Shown here: positions 7,861 through 17,813 of the stretch, in pieces
Numbering within the stretch: the first letter of the stretch is position 1
Layout: every line of letters starts with the position of its first letter
Assembly (NCBI RefSeq): GCF_000172795.2
Contig: NZ_CP020947.1
Coordinates: 437,001-501,000 of the forward strand
DNA: 64,000 nt
From: Rhizobium sp. CIAT894
GTDB taxonomy: Bacteria > Pseudomonadota > Alphaproteobacteria > Rhizobiales > Rhizobiaceae
Reading direction: 5' to 3'
Position numbers and translations under genes: made by a program
Notes under the pieces: model-generated
Database searches by the model: none
Seen by the model: only the letters and a program-made list of their open reading frames with translations
What the model was told of the DNA's origin: nothing

Positions 7861-10200
7861 TCAGAATTCTTCCCAGCTGTCCTCGGCCACGGCGGCCGAA
7901 CCGCGTGACGGGGCAGCCGCGCGGCGGGTCGGCGGGGCGGCTGCCCGATGCGAAGCGGCAGCGGCAGCCGGCGCCCGCATCTTTTGCGCGACCGAGGCGA
8001 GGACGGCGGCATTGCCTGAGCCTGCGACCCTGAAACGGGTGGCGAGCGCCTTCAGCGTCTGCGCCTCGTCGTTGAGCGCGACGCTTGCGGCGGTCGCTTC
8101 CTCGACCATCGCCGCGTTCTGCTGCGTCACCTGGTCCATCTGGTTCATGGCCTGGTTGATTTCCTTCAGGCCGACGGCCTGTTCGCTCGCCGATGCCGAG
8201 ATCTGCCGGATGAGATCGTTGATGCTCATCACCTGTTCGGCGATCTTGTGCAGCGTGCCGCCGGCGCGCCCGACGAGATCGACGCCTTCCTTGACCTGGA
8301 CGGCCGAGGTGTTGATCAGCGTCTTGATCTCCTTGGCGGCATTGGCCGAGCGCTGCGCCAGTTCACGCACCTCCTGGGCGACGACGGCAAAGCCCTTGCC
8401 GGCTTCGCCGGCGCGGGCGGCTTCAACACCGGCATTGAGCGCCAAAAGGTTCGTCTGGAAGGCGATCTCGTCGATGACGCCGATGATCCGGGAAACCTCC
8501 GTCGAAGACTGCTCGATCCCCTGCATCGAGGCGATCGCCTTCTGCACCACTTCGCCGGACTTTTCGGCATCCTGGCAGGCGAGGTTGACGTTGTCGGCGG
8601 CCGTGCGGGCATTATCGGCGCTGGAATCGACCTGTGCGGTCAGCTCGTTCAGCGCAGCCGCCGTCTCCTCCAGGCTCGCCGCCTGCTGTTCGGTGCGTTT
8701 GGCGAGGTCGGAAGCGCTGTTGCTGATTTCGCCGGTGCCCGAGCCGATATTGGCGACGCTGAGGTTCATCGTGTTGATGGTCTCTTCGAGGCTCGCAAGG
8801 GCGGCGTTGAAATCCTGCTTCAGCTTGCCGTATTCGCCGGGGAATTCGTCGGTGATGCGGTAACCGAGATTGCCCTGCGACAGCTCGGAAAGGCCGGCGC
8901 CGACGATCGAGACGATATGACGCTGCAGCGACACCGATTGTTGGCGATCCGATTCCGACCGGCTGCGCTCGTTCTCCGCTGCCTGCCGCTCTCTGGCGGC
9001 CTCGTCTTCCAGGCGACGGCTGTCGGCGAGCGTGAAGCGGAAGCCTTCCAGCGCCTTGGCGACCGAACCGATTTCGTCGGTGCGCTCCTGGGCTGCGACC
9101 GGTTGGTCATATTTGCCGTCGCCAAGCGCTTCGACGCTGGCAACGAGCCCGCCGAGCGGTCGCTGCACCAGCGAGCGGACGGCGAAATAGAGCGCCAGCA
9201 TGACGGCGCCGAGCACGATCAGGCCGTTGATGATCATCAGATAGGTCTGGTCTCGTACCGGTGCATTGATCGCCGTATGCGGCACGTCGACGAGCACGAC
9301 CCAGGTGGCGTTGACGCCGGGAACCGCGAAGGGATAGACGACGCGGTCGAAGGGATCGAGGCCGTCATAGGTGAGGTTCCGGACGAGGCCGGACTGTTTG
9401 CTCGACAGCGCCGACTTGACGACGTCGGCGCCTTCGCCGTCATACTGCTTGGTCATCAGGTCGGGGATCGGCGCGACGATCCAGTTGCCGGCCTGCGACA
9501 GCAGCGTGACGCGGCCGGAGCCGAAAGGATGCAGCGCCTGCAGCTTGTCGGTCAGCGACTTCAGCGAGATGTCGACGCCGCCGACGCCGATCATCTTGCC
9601 ACCTGATATGACCGGATAGGCGATCGACGTCAGCAGCGTCGGGACATCGGTTCCCTCGGCCATGTAAGGCGTCGTGATCGCGCCCTTGCCGCTGTCGGCG
9701 GCAAGCTTCCACCATTCGGCGGTATAATCATTGTCGAAGGTCGAATATTGGATGCCGCCGTCCTTGGTCTTCGACCAGTAGGGCGTGAAGGCGCCGTTCT
9801 TGTTCGTGCCCTCGTCATTGTTGTTGGCGATCTCGGTGGTCTTGCCGTCGAGCGCGCCGAGCTGCTCGCAGAACCAGCTGCCGAAGGCGAAGGCATTCTG
9901 CTCGAGATTGGCCTTCAGCACGTTGATCATGCCCTTGCGATCGAGCGATTTGCCTTCATGGCCGCGGCCGATGACGCCGGACATGGTGCGCGCGGCGCTG
10001 GCAAGTTCGCCGACATTGGCGGCGATTTCGTTGGCGATCGATTTTGCCTCGAGATTGGCCTGATCCATCGTCAGCGTCTGGACGCGATCCCGGGTCTGGC
10101 CGATCAGGAAGAAATTCGAAACGATGAGAACAAGTGCGATGGCGACGCCGGTGATGACGATGAGTTTCGCCGCAAGCGATTTCATTCGAAAAATGAACAT
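7861..10200 (-). CDS. Methyl-accepting chemotaxis protein with periplasmic Cache domain
   Basis: A 779-residue chemoreceptor. Transmembrane segment 1 is at about residues 11-33. A periplasmic dCache-type ligand domain follows (about 40-315, with AYPVISGGKMIGVGGVDISL), then transmembrane 2 (TYLMIINGLIVLGAVMLAL), HAMP, and a long cytoplasmic signalling coil with the tip [21 protein letters not shown]. The C-terminus ends SWEEF, a likely tether pentapeptide for CheR/CheB (compare NWETF). The start at 10200 was chosen for the GAGG upstream and the basic MFIFRMK N-terminus. The ligand is unknown. Confidence 0.95.
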   Translation of the reverse strand: MFIFRMKSLAAKLIVITGVAIALVLIVSNFFLIGQTRDRVQTLTMDQANLEAKSIANEIAANVGELASAARTMSGVIGRGHEGKSLDRKGMINVLKANLEQNAFAFGSWFCEQLGALDGKTTEIANNNDEGTNKNGAFTPYWSKTKDGGIQYSTFDNDYTAEWWKLAADSGKGAITTPYMAEGTDVPTLLTSIAYPVISGGKMIGVGGVDISLKSLTDKLQALHPFGSGRVTLLSQAGNWIVAPIPDLMTKQYDGEGADVVKSALSSKQSGLVRNLTYDGLDPFDRVVYPFAVPGVNATWVVLVDVPHTAINAPVRDQTYLMIINGLIVLGAVMLALYFAVRSLVQRPLGGLVASVEALGDGKYDQPVAAQERTDEIGSVAKALEGFRFTLADSRRLEDEAARERQAAENERSRSESDRQQSVSLQRHIVSIVGAGLSELSQGNLGYRITDEFPGEYGKLKQDFNAALASLEETINTMNLSVANIGSGTGEISNSASDLAKRTEQQAASLEETAAALNELTAQVDSSADNARTAADNVNLACQDAEKSGEVVQKAIASMQGIEQSSTEVSRIIGVIDEIAFQTNLLALNAGVEAARAGEAGKGFAVVAQEVRELAQRSANAAKEIKTLINTSAVQVKEGVDLVGRAGGTLHKIAEQVMSINDLIRQISASASEQAVGLKEINQAMNQMDQVTQQNAAMVEEATAASVALNDEAQTLKALATRFRVAGSGNAAVLASVAQKMRAPAAAAASHRAAAPPTRRAAAPSRGSAAVAEDSWEEF

Positions 10201-10501
10201 GGGGTCCTCGGGCAAGCATGCGCCGAACGGGCATTCTCCGGCGCAGGAGCAAAGGCATCGCTCCGTCATGGAGCAGCCGCCTACAGCGCCGCTCGTCTTT
10301 TCGGACGCGCAAGGGACGCTATAGCACTGTGAATTGCGGTGATCGGCGGGAGCCCAAAGGAATGGCTATCCGTCGACCACGAGCAACATCGCCGGAGATC
10401 TGTTAAATTTGAATGAAACTTTAGTATCTGCTCAAGGAAAAGCCGCCGGAATTCCCTAAAAATCGAGGGGGTCTGCCGGCGGCTTCGCAGAGAGACGGAA
10501 C
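10201..10501. other. Intergenic region between the chemoreceptor and rbsK
   Basis: About 300 bases with no supported gene. It holds the leader of the chemoreceptor gene (minus strand) and the rbsK terminator hairpin. An AT-rich patch at about 10404-10435 could hold the chemoreceptor promoter, but no clear -35/-10 pair was identified. Confidence 0.5.
10436..10484 (-). terminator. Probable terminator of rbsK
   Basis: Arms at 10441-10449 and 10476-10484 (AGCCGCCGG / CCGGCGGCT) enclose a 26-base loop. On the minus strand the hairpin is followed by TTTTCC. It lies just downstream of the rbsK stop. The large loop lowers certainty. Confidence 0.55.
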
Positions 10502-11401
10502 TTATATCCTGCCTGCGACGTCGCCGCTGACGGGGATCGAAGGCTGTGCCCCTGATTTGAGGCAGGCGAGCGAACCGGCAACCGCTGCGCGGCGCAGCGC
10601 CGAGGCAAAATCGAGGCCTTCATCGAGGCTTGCCGCGAAATAGCCGCAGAAAGTGTCTCCCGCGCCGACCGTATCGACGGGTTCGATCTTGAGCCCCTGC
10701 GCTCTTGAGATCACTCCTTCTCGTATGGCGACGACGCCGTCGCCGCCGAGCGTCACGATCAGCGTCTGGCCGGTTTCGGCATGCAGGCGGGCAAGCGCTG
10801 CCTCGCGCGCCGGCGCATCCATGCCGTCCTGTCCGGCAAGGCGCTCGAACTCGGTCTCGTTGGCGATGACGATATCGGCAAGCCGGCCAAGGCGGGCCGC
10901 ATCCGGGATCAGCGGAGCGAGATTGAGAATGCTGGTGACGCCTTTGGCGCGGGCGGCCGACAAGGCGCGTTCGACGGCAGCCACCGGCACTTCGAGCTGC
11001 AGCATCAGGATGTCGCCTTCGTTCATGCGGGCGATAGTTGTTTCGGCATCGGCGGATGTAACGAGGCCATTGGCGCCTGGAACGACGGCGATCATGTTTT
11101 CGCCGTCGCCGCCGACCAGGATCAGCGCCGTGCCTGTCGGGCCGTCGACATGTCTGACGAGAGAAAGATCGGTTCCCGCCTCATCGAGCAGGGAAAGCGC
11201 ATCGGCGGCGAACGCATCCTTGCCGACGGCACCGGCCATATGCACATAGCGGCCGGCGCGGCGCGCGGCCAGCGCCTGGTTGGCGCCCTTGCCGCCGGCG
11301 GCGGTGGCAAAACCGTTGCCGGCCACCGTTTCGCCGGGCTTCGGCAGGCGCTCGGTGGTGGCGATGAGATCCATGTTGATGGACCCGAAAACTGTGATCA
11401 T
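10502..11401 (-). CDS. rbsK: Ribokinase (PfkB family)
   Basis: A 299-residue sugar kinase. It has the N-terminal PfkB signature GGKGANQALAARRAG (residues about 37-51) and the C-terminal signature DTVGAGDTFCGYFA, whose Asp is the catalytic base. The N-terminus MITVFGSINMDLIA matches ribokinases, which convert D-ribose to ribose 5-phosphate. No ribose transporter is adjacent, so the substrate is inferred from the family alone. The frame is open upstream to 11485, but the conserved protein starts at 11401. It lies 80 bp downstream of rmuC. Confidence 0.9.
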   Translation of the reverse strand: MITVFGSINMDLIATTERLPKPGETVAGNGFATAAGGKGANQALAARRAGRYVHMAGAVGKDAFAADALSLLDEAGTDLSLVRHVDGPTGTALILVGGDGENMIAVVPGANGLVTSADAETTIARMNEGDILMLQLEVPVAAVERALSAARAKGVTSILNLAPLIPDAARLGRLADIVIANETEFERLAGQDGMDAPAREAALARLHAETGQTLIVTLGGDGVVAIREGVISRAQGLKIEPVDTVGAGDTFCGYFAASLDEGLDFASALRRAAVAGSLACLKSGAQPSIPVSGDVAGRI

Positions 11402-11481
11402 CAGGCTGTCCCGTCTTCTGGAGCATGCGGACGACATCATGCTCCTGCTATTTGATGCGGGGCCGACACTGCCCGAAGCGG

Positions 11482-12705
11482 TCACTCCTCGTCAACCACC
11501 CGGAGCTTGAGAAGACCGGTGCGGCTTTCCACCGATTTGGCGGCGGTTTCGCTGTCGCGGGCAGGCTTGACCTCGCCACCCGCATCGAATTCCAGCGCCT
11601 CGATCCTGGCGCCGCGCCTGGTCAGCTTGTCGGCGGAGGTGACCACCATGTCGATATCCTTCTGCGCCATGGCGAAATGACCCTGCAGCTTGCGCACCCG
11701 CTCGTCGAGACGGCCGAGATCGTCCATCAGGATCGCCACCTCGCCCTGGATCAGATGCGCCTGCGCCCGCATGCGCTGGTCCTTGAGCACAGCCTGGATG
11801 ACCTGGATCGACAGCATCAGCAGCGATGGTGAGACGATGACGATGCGCGCCCGGTGCGCCTTCTGCACCAGGGCTTCGAAATTTTCGTGGATCTCGGCGA
11901 AGATCGATTCCGACGGCACGAAGAGAAAGGCCGTCTCCTGGGTTTCGCCCTGGATCAGATATTTCTCGGAAATATCCCTGATATGGACCTCGAGATCGCG
12001 GCGGAACTGCTGGCCGGCGATCTTGCCGGCCTCGGGGCTGCCGGCGTCGCGGATAGCATTCCAGGCTTCGAGCGGAAATTTCGCGTCGATCACCAGCGGC
12101 GGCGCGCCGTTCGGCATGCGGATCGTGCAGTCCGGCCGCGAGCCGTTCGACAGCGCCTGCTGGAAGGCATAGGCGCCCATCGGCAGGCCGTCGGCGACGA
12201 TCGTTTCCATCCTGGACTGGCCGAAGGCACCGCGCGTCTGCTTGTTGGAAAGAATGGCCTGCAGGCCGACGACATCCCTGGCGAGCGTCTGGATATTGTT
12301 CTGCGCCGCATCGATCACCGCCAGCCGCTCCTGCAGCCGCTGCAGGTTCTCATGCGTCGATTTGGTCTGCTCGGTGATCGTCGAGTTGACGCGCTGCGAC
12401 ATGCCGTCGAGGCGCTGGCTGATCGCCTGGTTGAGCTCGCTCTGGCGGGCGCCGAAGACTTCGGTCATCGCCGCGATGCGGCCCTGCATCTCAGCCTGGA
12501 TCTTCAGGAGCTCGGCCATGCGCGCCTCGGTTTCCCCAGCGCGAAAACTTGCCTCCTCGGCCTGTTCGCGGCGAAGGCTTGCGCTACGCAGCAGCAGAAT
12601 GATTACCAGCAGGCCGAGGGCCAGAAGCGCTCCGCCGGCAAGCGCCAGCATGGCCGGGCTGATCGAGGCAAGAGACAAAGCGTACGAATCGGAATTGACG
12701 GTCAT
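11482..12705 (-). CDS. rmuC: DNA recombination protein RmuC homologue
   Basis: A 407-residue protein: an N-terminal transmembrane helix (about residues 17-40), a coiled-coil region (about 45-150), and the RmuC nuclease-like domain with VIDAKFPLEAW, ETAFLFVPSES and IVSPSLLMLSIQVIQ. RmuC limits inversions at short inverted repeats in E. coli; its biochemistry is poorly known. The start at 12705 gives a normal family length. The frame continues upstream to 12873 without conserved sequence. Probably transcribed with rbsK. Confidence 0.9.
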   Translation of the reverse strand: MTVNSDSYALSLASISPAMLALAGGALLALGLLVIILLLRSASLRREQAEEASFRAGETEARMAELLKIQAEMQGRIAAMTEVFGARQSELNQAISQRLDGMSQRVNSTITEQTKSTHENLQRLQERLAVIDAAQNNIQTLARDVVGLQAILSNKQTRGAFGQSRMETIVADGLPMGAYAFQQALSNGSRPDCTIRMPNGAPPLVIDAKFPLEAWNAIRDAGSPEAGKIAGQQFRRDLEVHIRDISEKYLIQGETQETAFLFVPSESIFAEIHENFEALVQKAHRARIVIVSPSLLMLSIQVIQAVLKDQRMRAQAHLIQGEVAILMDDLGRLDERVRKLQGHFAMAQKDIDMVVTSADKLTRRGARIEALEFDAGGEVKPARDSETAAKSVESRTGLLKLRVVDEE

Positions 12706-12902
12706 GCCGCACCATAACAGAAGGGATGGCAATTTATAGATCAAAACGTGAACGAGACTGACGGTCCTCGATATCTTGGCACGCCGCACCCCTCGGGCGG
12801 CACGAGGCGAATATGGCGGAATTCCGGGCGGGAATGCAAAAAAGCGTCTTCCCCGCCCGCCGGATAATTCCATAGTCGGAAAAGATGGGTTATGGGAACG
12901 CC

Positions 12903-13418
12903 ATGACCATCAAGCCACTCATCATTCTTCCCGATCCCCTTCTCCGCCAGCTCTCCAAGCCGATCGAGCGGGTCGATGCCGACCTGCAGCGTCTGGCCGA
13001 CGATATGCTGGAAACCATGTACGACGCGCCGGGCATCGGCCTTGCTGCGATCCAGATCGGCGTGCCGCGCCGCATGCTGGTCATCGACGTATCGCGCGAG
13101 GGTGAGGAAAAGCAGCCGCAGGTCTTCATCAATCCCGAGATCGTCACATCGTCCGACGAACGCTCCGTCTATGAGGAAGGCTGCCTGTCGATCCCGGATT
13201 ATTATGCCGAGGTCGAGCGTCCGGCCGTCGTCTCGGTCAAATATCTCGACCGCAACGGCAAGGAACAGACGGTGGAGGCCGACGGCCTGCTCGCCACCTG
13301 CCTGCAGCACGAGATCGATCATCTGAACGGCGTGCTGTTCATCGATTACATCTCGCGGCTGAAGCGGGAGATGGTGATCAAGAAGTTCACCAAGGCGGCG
13401 AAGTCGAAGGCGCTCTGA
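12903..13418 (+). CDS. def: Peptide deformylase
   Basis: A 171-residue metalloenzyme that removes the formyl group from new proteins. All three motifs are present: [10 protein letters not shown] (motif 1), EGCLSIP with the metal-binding Cys (motif 2), and QHEIDHLNG with the HExxH metal/catalytic site (motif 3). In many bacteria def is next to fmt; here a toxin-antitoxin pair lies between def and fmt. The ATG at 12903 gives the conserved [12 protein letters not shown] start. Confidence 0.97.
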   Translation: MTIKPLIILPDPLLRQLSKPIERVDADLQRLADDMLETMYDAPGIGLAAIQIGVPRRMLVIDVSREGEEKQPQVFINPEIVTSSDERSVYEEGCLSIPDYYAEVERPAVVSVKYLDRNGKEQTVEADGLLATCLQHEIDHLNGVLFIDYISRLKREMVIKKFTKAAKSKAL

Positions 13419-13450
13419 GCGTCGCGTTGAAATTTCGCCGGCGAGGCGCT

Positions 13451-13469
13451 ATGATATCACTGATATCAT
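13451..13469. promoter_or_regulatory. Palindromic operator of the toxin-antitoxin operon
   Basis: ATGATATCA-C-TGATATCAT is a perfect 9-bp inverted repeat around one base, 14 bp upstream of the antitoxin start codon and just before its GGAGG. Its position fits autorepression by an antitoxin/toxin complex, as known for FitAB and VapBC systems. Binding is inferred. Confidence 0.7.
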
Positions 13470-13482
13470 AATGGAGGTGCCG

Positions 13483-13743
13483 ATGGGTGACCTGCTTATT
13501 CGCGATGTTCCGGATGCAATGAAGCGGCAGCTTCAGGAAAGCGCGCAGCGTAATGGCCGCAGCCTTTCGGAAGAGGCGATCGAAATCATCCGCCGGCAGA
13601 TTGCTGTCGGGCGTTCGGGGGCTTCCGCCGGACAGCGCTTTCGCTGGCTGATGAGCGATGAAAGATTGAGCGATGAGGAGGTGGAAACCATCGCCGCATC
13701 TCGCCACGAACCCGACCGCGAACCGCCGCGTTTCGACACATGA
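13483..13743 (+). CDS. FitA/VapB-type antitoxin
   Basis: An 86-residue protein. It has an N-terminal ribbon-helix-helix (MGDLLIRDVPDAMKRQLQESA, NGRSLSEEAIEIIRR) of the FitA/plasmid-stability kind, and a C-terminal tail rich in acidic residues and arginine that would wrap the toxin. The start at 13483 is favoured over 13471 because GGAGG at 13473-13477 sits at ideal spacing. Its stop overlaps the toxin start by 4 bp (ATGA). It should neutralise the PIN toxin and repress the operon through the upstream palindrome. Confidence 0.85.
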   Translation: MGDLLIRDVPDAMKRQLQESAQRNGRSLSEEAIEIIRRQIAVGRSGASAGQRFRWLMSDERLSDEEVETIAASRHEPDREPPRFDT

Positions 13744-14159
13744 TCGTCCTCGATACGGATGTGATTTCCGAAATGCAGGGGAGGACCCACAGCGAGCGGA
13801 TATTGAACTGGCTTGATGGCTACGACGTCGAGACGCTTTTCCTGACGACGATTGCCGTCGCCGAAATGCGCTATGGTCTTGAACTTCTTGATGACGGCAG
13901 GCGGAAGGCAACGTTGATATCCGACTTTAATAAGATCGAGTCGGAATTTTCAGGCCGTATCCTCGGTTTTTCCCTGAGCGCGGCCAATCGCTACGGCCTC
14001 CTGGCGGCACAGCGCAAGAGGGCGGGGCGGCCGATGGAGACCAAGGATGCGATGATCGCCGCCATCTGCCTTGCTAACGGCGCCACGCTCGCCACCCGCA
14101 ACACCAGAGATTTCGAGGGGCTTGATCTCAAGCTCGTAAACCCGTTTGAAGACGGCTGA
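13740..14159 (+). CDS. FitB/VapC-type PIN-domain toxin
   Basis: A 139-residue PIN-domain ribonuclease. The acidic metal-binding residues are visible: Asp5/Asp7 in [11 protein letters not shown], Glu in AVAEMRYG (about residue 43), Asp in ETKDAMIAA (about 105) and Asp in TRNTRDFEG (about 123). VapC-like toxins cut tRNA or other RNA when the antitoxin is lost. The pair interrupts def and fmt, which are neighbours in many bacteria. This suggests insertion as a unit. Confidence 0.88.
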   Translation: MIVLDTDVISEMQGRTHSERILNWLDGYDVETLFLTTIAVAEMRYGLELLDDGRRKATLISDFNKIESEFSGRILGFSLSAANRYGLLAAQRKRAGRPMETKDAMIAAICLANGATLATRNTRDFEGLDLKLVNPFEDG

Positions 14160-14179
14160 ACCGCAATTGGCGAGATAGA

Positions 14180-15115
14180 ATGTCTCTTCGTATCATCTTC
14201 ATGGGAACACCGGAGTTCTCCGTTCCGACCCTGCGCCTGCTCGTCGATGCCGGACACAGGATCGTCGCCGTCTATACGCAGCCACCGCGGCCGGGCGGGC
14301 GGCGCGGGCTCGATCTGCAGAAATCGCCGGTGCATCAGGCGGCCGAACTGCTCGGCCTGCCGGTTTTCACCCCGGTCAATTTTAAGGATCCGCAGGAGCG
14401 CGAGCGGTTTGCCGCTTTCAATGCCGATGTCGCCGTCGTCGTTGCCTACGGCTTGCTGCTGCCGGAGGCGATTTTGAACGGCACCCGCGACGGCTGCTAT
14501 AACGGCCATGCCTCGCTGCTGCCGCGCTGGCGCGGCGCTGCCCCCATCCAGCGGGCGATCATGGCCGGTGACGATAAGACCGGCATGATGGTGATGAAGA
14601 TGGACAAGGGTCTCGATACCGGCGCCGTCGCGCTGACCCGCGAAGTCGAGATCGGCCCGAACATCACGGCAGGCGAGCTGCACGACCGGCTGATGCTGGT
14701 CGGCGCCAAGGCGATGGCGGAGGCCATGGTGAAGCTCCAAATGAACGACCTGCCGCTGACGCCGCAGCCGGAAGAGGGCGTGCTCTATGCCGCCAAGATC
14801 GACAAGGCCGAGACCCGCATCGATTTCGGAAGGGATGCCAGGGATGTGCACAACCATATCCGCGGCCTGGCGCCGTTTCCGGGCGCCTGGTTCGAGCTCG
14901 TCATCGGCGGCAAGCCGGAGCGGGTCAAGGTGCTGGGCTCGGAGCTGGCTGAAGGGCAGGGGCCGGCCGGGCAATTGCTGACCGACGATCTCGTGGTTGC
15001 CTGCGCGTCGGGCGCGGTGCGGCTGACCAGGCTGCAGAAAGCCGGCGGCAAGCCGCTGGCGGCCGCCGATTTCCTCCGGGGCACGCCGCTCGGCGCAGGC
15101 ACGAGGCTTTCCTGA
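14180..15115 (+). CDS. fmt: Methionyl-tRNA formyltransferase
   Basis: A 311-residue enzyme that formylates initiator Met-tRNA using 10-formyl-tetrahydrofolate. The catalytic Asn/His motif is visible in [19 protein letters not shown], and the start [16 protein letters not shown] is highly conserved. The C-terminal OB-like domain begins near residue 205. The stop overlaps the truA start (TGATG), so the two are translationally coupled. Confidence 0.97.
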   Translation: MSLRIIFMGTPEFSVPTLRLLVDAGHRIVAVYTQPPRPGGRRGLDLQKSPVHQAAELLGLPVFTPVNFKDPQERERFAAFNADVAVVVAYGLLLPEAILNGTRDGCYNGHASLLPRWRGAAPIQRAIMAGDDKTGMMVMKMDKGLDTGAVALTREVEIGPNITAGELHDRLMLVGAKAMAEAMVKLQMNDLPLTPQPEEGVLYAAKIDKAETRIDFGRDARDVHNHIRGLAPFPGAWFELVIGGKPERVKVLGSELAEGQGPAGQLLTDDLVVACASGAVRLTRLQKAGGKPLAAADFLRGTPLGAGTRLS

Positions 15116-15915
15116 TGCCGCGTTTCCGCATGACCGTCGAATATGACGGCGGCCCCTATGTCGGCTGGCAGCGTCAGGAGAACGGTCCTTCGGTGCAGGG
15201 CGCCATCGAGGCGGCGGTGCTGTCTCTGACCGGCGAGACGGTGTCGATCCGCGGCGCCGGGCGCACCGATTCCGGCGTCCACGCCATGGGGCAGGTGATC
15301 CATGCCGATCTTTCGAAGGACTGGTCGCCCTATCAGTTGCAGAATGCCTTGAACGCACATCTGAGGCTCGCCGGCGCGCGTGTCGCCATTCTGGACGTCG
15401 AGGCCGTTGCCGAATTCTTCGATGCGCGCTTCTCCGCCCTGCGGCGCCACTACCTCTACCGCATCGTCAGCCGCCGGGCGCCGCTGGCGATCGAGGCCGG
15501 CAAGGCCTGGTGGGTGCCTAAGGCGCTCGATCATGAGGTCATGCACGCCGCCGCCCAGAGGCTGGTCGGCCGGCACGATTTCTCCACCTTCCGCTCCGCC
15601 CATTGCCAGGCAAACAGCCCGGTACGCACGCTCGACAGGCTGGATGTGACGCGCAATGGCGAGCTGATCGAGATCCGCGCCACGGCGCAAAGCTTCCTGC
15701 ACAATCAGATCCGTTCCTTCGCCGGCACGCTGAAACTCGCCGGCGAAGGCAAATGGACGCCTGACGATGTCGAGGCGGCGCTCGAGGCGCGCGACCGCAA
15801 GGCCTGCGGCCCGGTGGCGCCGCCCGACGGGCTCTATTTCATGCAGGTGGATTATCCCGACGTGATACCCGACCGGCGAAGGCCGATCGACGAACACGAC
15901 GACGATCTGTCGTAA
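15115..15915 (+). CDS. truA: tRNA pseudouridine(38-40) synthase TruA
   Basis: A 266-residue pseudouridine synthase acting on the anticodon arm of tRNAs. The catalytic aspartate is Asp52 in [25 protein letters not shown] and [13 protein letters not shown] are further family motifs. It overlaps fmt by one base (TGATG). The next gene is convergent with a 21-bp gap. Confidence 0.97.
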   Translation: MPRFRMTVEYDGGPYVGWQRQENGPSVQGAIEAAVLSLTGETVSIRGAGRTDSGVHAMGQVIHADLSKDWSPYQLQNALNAHLRLAGARVAILDVEAVAEFFDARFSALRRHYLYRIVSRRAPLAIEAGKAWWVPKALDHEVMHAAAQRLVGRHDFSTFRSAHCQANSPVRTLDRLDVTRNGELIEIRATAQSFLHNQIRSFAGTLKLAGEGKWTPDDVEAALEARDRKACGPVAPPDGLYFMQVDYPDVIPDRRRPIDEHDDDLS

Positions 15916-15936
15916 AGCCTCTGCTGCCGAGGTGGA

Positions 15937-16533
15937 TCAGGTGGGATAGATGCCGAGGAAGTGCTGCAGATATTCCGAAAGGATCATCGACGGCACCAGC
16001 AGCACCAGCGTCATTGCCCCGACCATCAATGGGTGACCGTGGCAGATCATCCGGAGAATGCGCGCCAGCACGAAGACCTGCGCCAGCATGAAGGCAAGCA
16101 GCAGCAGCGAGACGAGGCCGACGGAGCCGGGAAGGAAGACGACCATCGCCAGCAGCAGCCCGTTGATATAGGAGAGCGGCACGCCGAGCCAGTTGACGCT
16201 GACGACCACAGGCGCGAAACGCTCACCCATGCGGAAGGCAAGCAGCAGCAGCCCGGCAAAGATCAGCGGCACGAACCAGTTGGCGAGTTCGACGAAGCCG
16301 AGCCTGACATAGAAAGCAAAGCCGACATCGGCTTCCGGCGGCATCGACCGCAGAAAGACCTGTCGCCACCAGAGCCAGGAAATGCCCATCGGCGGCAGGC
16401 ACCAGGCTATCGCCCAGAACGAGCGGTTGACGCCGCGCTCGGACATGTCGAGGTAGCGGAAGCCGCGCGGATCCAGCCGGATCAGCAGCCACAGGCCGGC
16501 CAGATAATACTGGACTTCCCTAAACCCCGGCAT
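15937..16533 (-). CDS. Membrane protein of unknown function downstream of dapE
   Basis: A 198-residue protein with about five hydrophobic segments (roughly residues 42-60, 73-100, 108-130, 130-155, 165-185), rich in Trp, Leu and Phe. I do not recognise a functional motif. It overlaps the 3' end of dapE by 14 bp in another frame, so it is translated from the dapD-dapE transcript. A role in diaminopimelate metabolism is not implied by the sequence; the link is positional only. Confidence 0.7.
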   Translation of the reverse strand: MPGFREVQYYLAGLWLLIRLDPRGFRYLDMSERGVNRSFWAIAWCLPPMGISWLWWRQVFLRSMPPEADVGFAFYVRLGFVELANWFVPLIFAGLLLLAFRMGERFAPVVVSVNWLGVPLSYINGLLLAMVVFLPGSVGLVSLLLLAFMLAQVFVLARILRMICHGHPLMVGAMTLVLLVPSMILSEYLQHFLGIYPT

Positions 16534-17713
16534 TGGCGAACCAGCGGGCGATGAAGATTTCGTAGATCGCCGTCAGCGTCTCCAGATCGGCAACAGTGAC
16601 GCGCTCGTCGACCATGTGCATCGTCTGGCCGACGAGGCCGAATTCGACGACCGGGCAATAATCCTTGATGAAGCGCGCATCCGACGTGCCGCCGGTGGTC
16701 GAAAGCTTCGGCGACTGGCCGGTGACACTTTCGACGGCCGATGACAGCGAGGCGATCAGCCCATTGTTGCGCGTCAGGAAGACATGGCTCGGCCGGTCGG
16801 CCCAGACGATATCGTATTTCACCGGTCCGCGGCCGGGCCGCAGCTGGCCGTTGCCGGCGGCGGCATCGAGGCGCCGAAGGATTTCGGCGCGAAGCGTCTC
16901 GGCCGTCCAGCTGTCGTTGAAGCGGATGTTGAAGCTTGCCGAGGCCTTGGCCGGAATGACGTTGGTCGCCGGATTGCCGACATCGACCGTGGTGACTTCG
17001 AGGTTCGACGGCTGGAAATCGTCGGTGCCGCCATCGAAGGGCGGGTCCATCAGCGCCTGCGTCAACTGCAGCATGCCGCGTACCGGATTGTCGGCAAGAT
17101 GCGGATAGGCGGCGTGGCCCTGGACACCGTGTACGGTGATCCTGCCCGACAGCGAGCCGCGCCGGCCGATCTTGATCATGTCGCCAAGCCTGTCCGGATT
17201 GGTCGGCTCGCCCACCAGGCAGGCATCCCAGCGCTCGCCGCGCTCGGCCGCCCATTGCAGGAGCTTGATCGTGCCGTTGATCGCCGGGCCTTCCTCGTCG
17301 CCGGTGATCAGAAAGGAAATCGAGCCGTTGGGCGGCCCGTTTTTCTCGATATGACGGGCGACGGCGGCGATGAAACAGGCGATGCCGCCCTTCATGTCGA
17401 CGGCGCCGCGGCCGAAAAGCTCGCCCTTGGAAATCTCGGCGGCAAAGGGCGGATGCGTCCAGGCGGCCTCGTCGCCGACCGGCACGACATCGGTATGGCC
17501 GGCAAACATCAGATGCGGGCCGTCTTTGCCGAGCCGGGCATAGAGGTTCTCGATATCGGGTGTTCCCTCCTCGCTCGCCCTCACTCTGTCGACGGTAAAG
17601 CCAAGCGGCGCCAGCATGGCGTCGAGCGCCGACAGTGCACCGCCCTCCGCGGGCGTCACGGAGGGGCAGCGAATCAGCGTCTGGAGATTGGCGACGGGAT
17701 CGGTAGAGGTCAT
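16520..17713 (-). CDS. dapE: Succinyl-diaminopimelate desuccinylase
   Basis: A 397-residue M20 metallopeptidase-fold enzyme that hydrolyses N-succinyl-LL-2,6-diaminopimelate in lysine and peptidoglycan synthesis. Metal ligands sit in [12 protein letters not shown] (His), [10 protein letters not shown] (Asp) and ITGDEEGPA (catalytic Glu then metal Glu). GGTSDARFI near the C-terminus is specific for DapE. The start at 17713 gives the normal length; an in-frame ATG at 17749 is possible. It follows dapD by 100 bp. Confidence 0.95.
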   Translation of the reverse strand: MTSTDPVANLQTLIRCPSVTPAEGGALSALDAMLAPLGFTVDRVRASEEGTPDIENLYARLGKDGPHLMFAGHTDVVPVGDEAAWTHPPFAAEISKGELFGRGAVDMKGGIACFIAAVARHIEKNGPPNGSISFLITGDEEGPAINGTIKLLQWAAERGERWDACLVGEPTNPDRLGDMIKIGRRGSLSGRITVHGVQGHAAYPHLADNPVRGMLQLTQALMDPPFDGGTDDFQPSNLEVTTVDVGNPATNVIPAKASASFNIRFNDSWTAETLRAEILRRLDAAAGNGQLRPGRGPVKYDIVWADRPSHVFLTRNNGLIASLSSAVESVTGQSPKLSTTGGTSDARFIKDYCPVVEFGLVGQTMHMVDERVTVADLETLTAIYEIFIARWFANAGV

Positions 17714-17813
17714 GGCAGTGGAACTATCCGGCGGGAATGGCAAAGACATGGCAAGGCGGCGCCGCCTCGCGCAAAAGACGCCGTCTGTTTACCGGATCAA
17801 TCTGCCGATGTCA

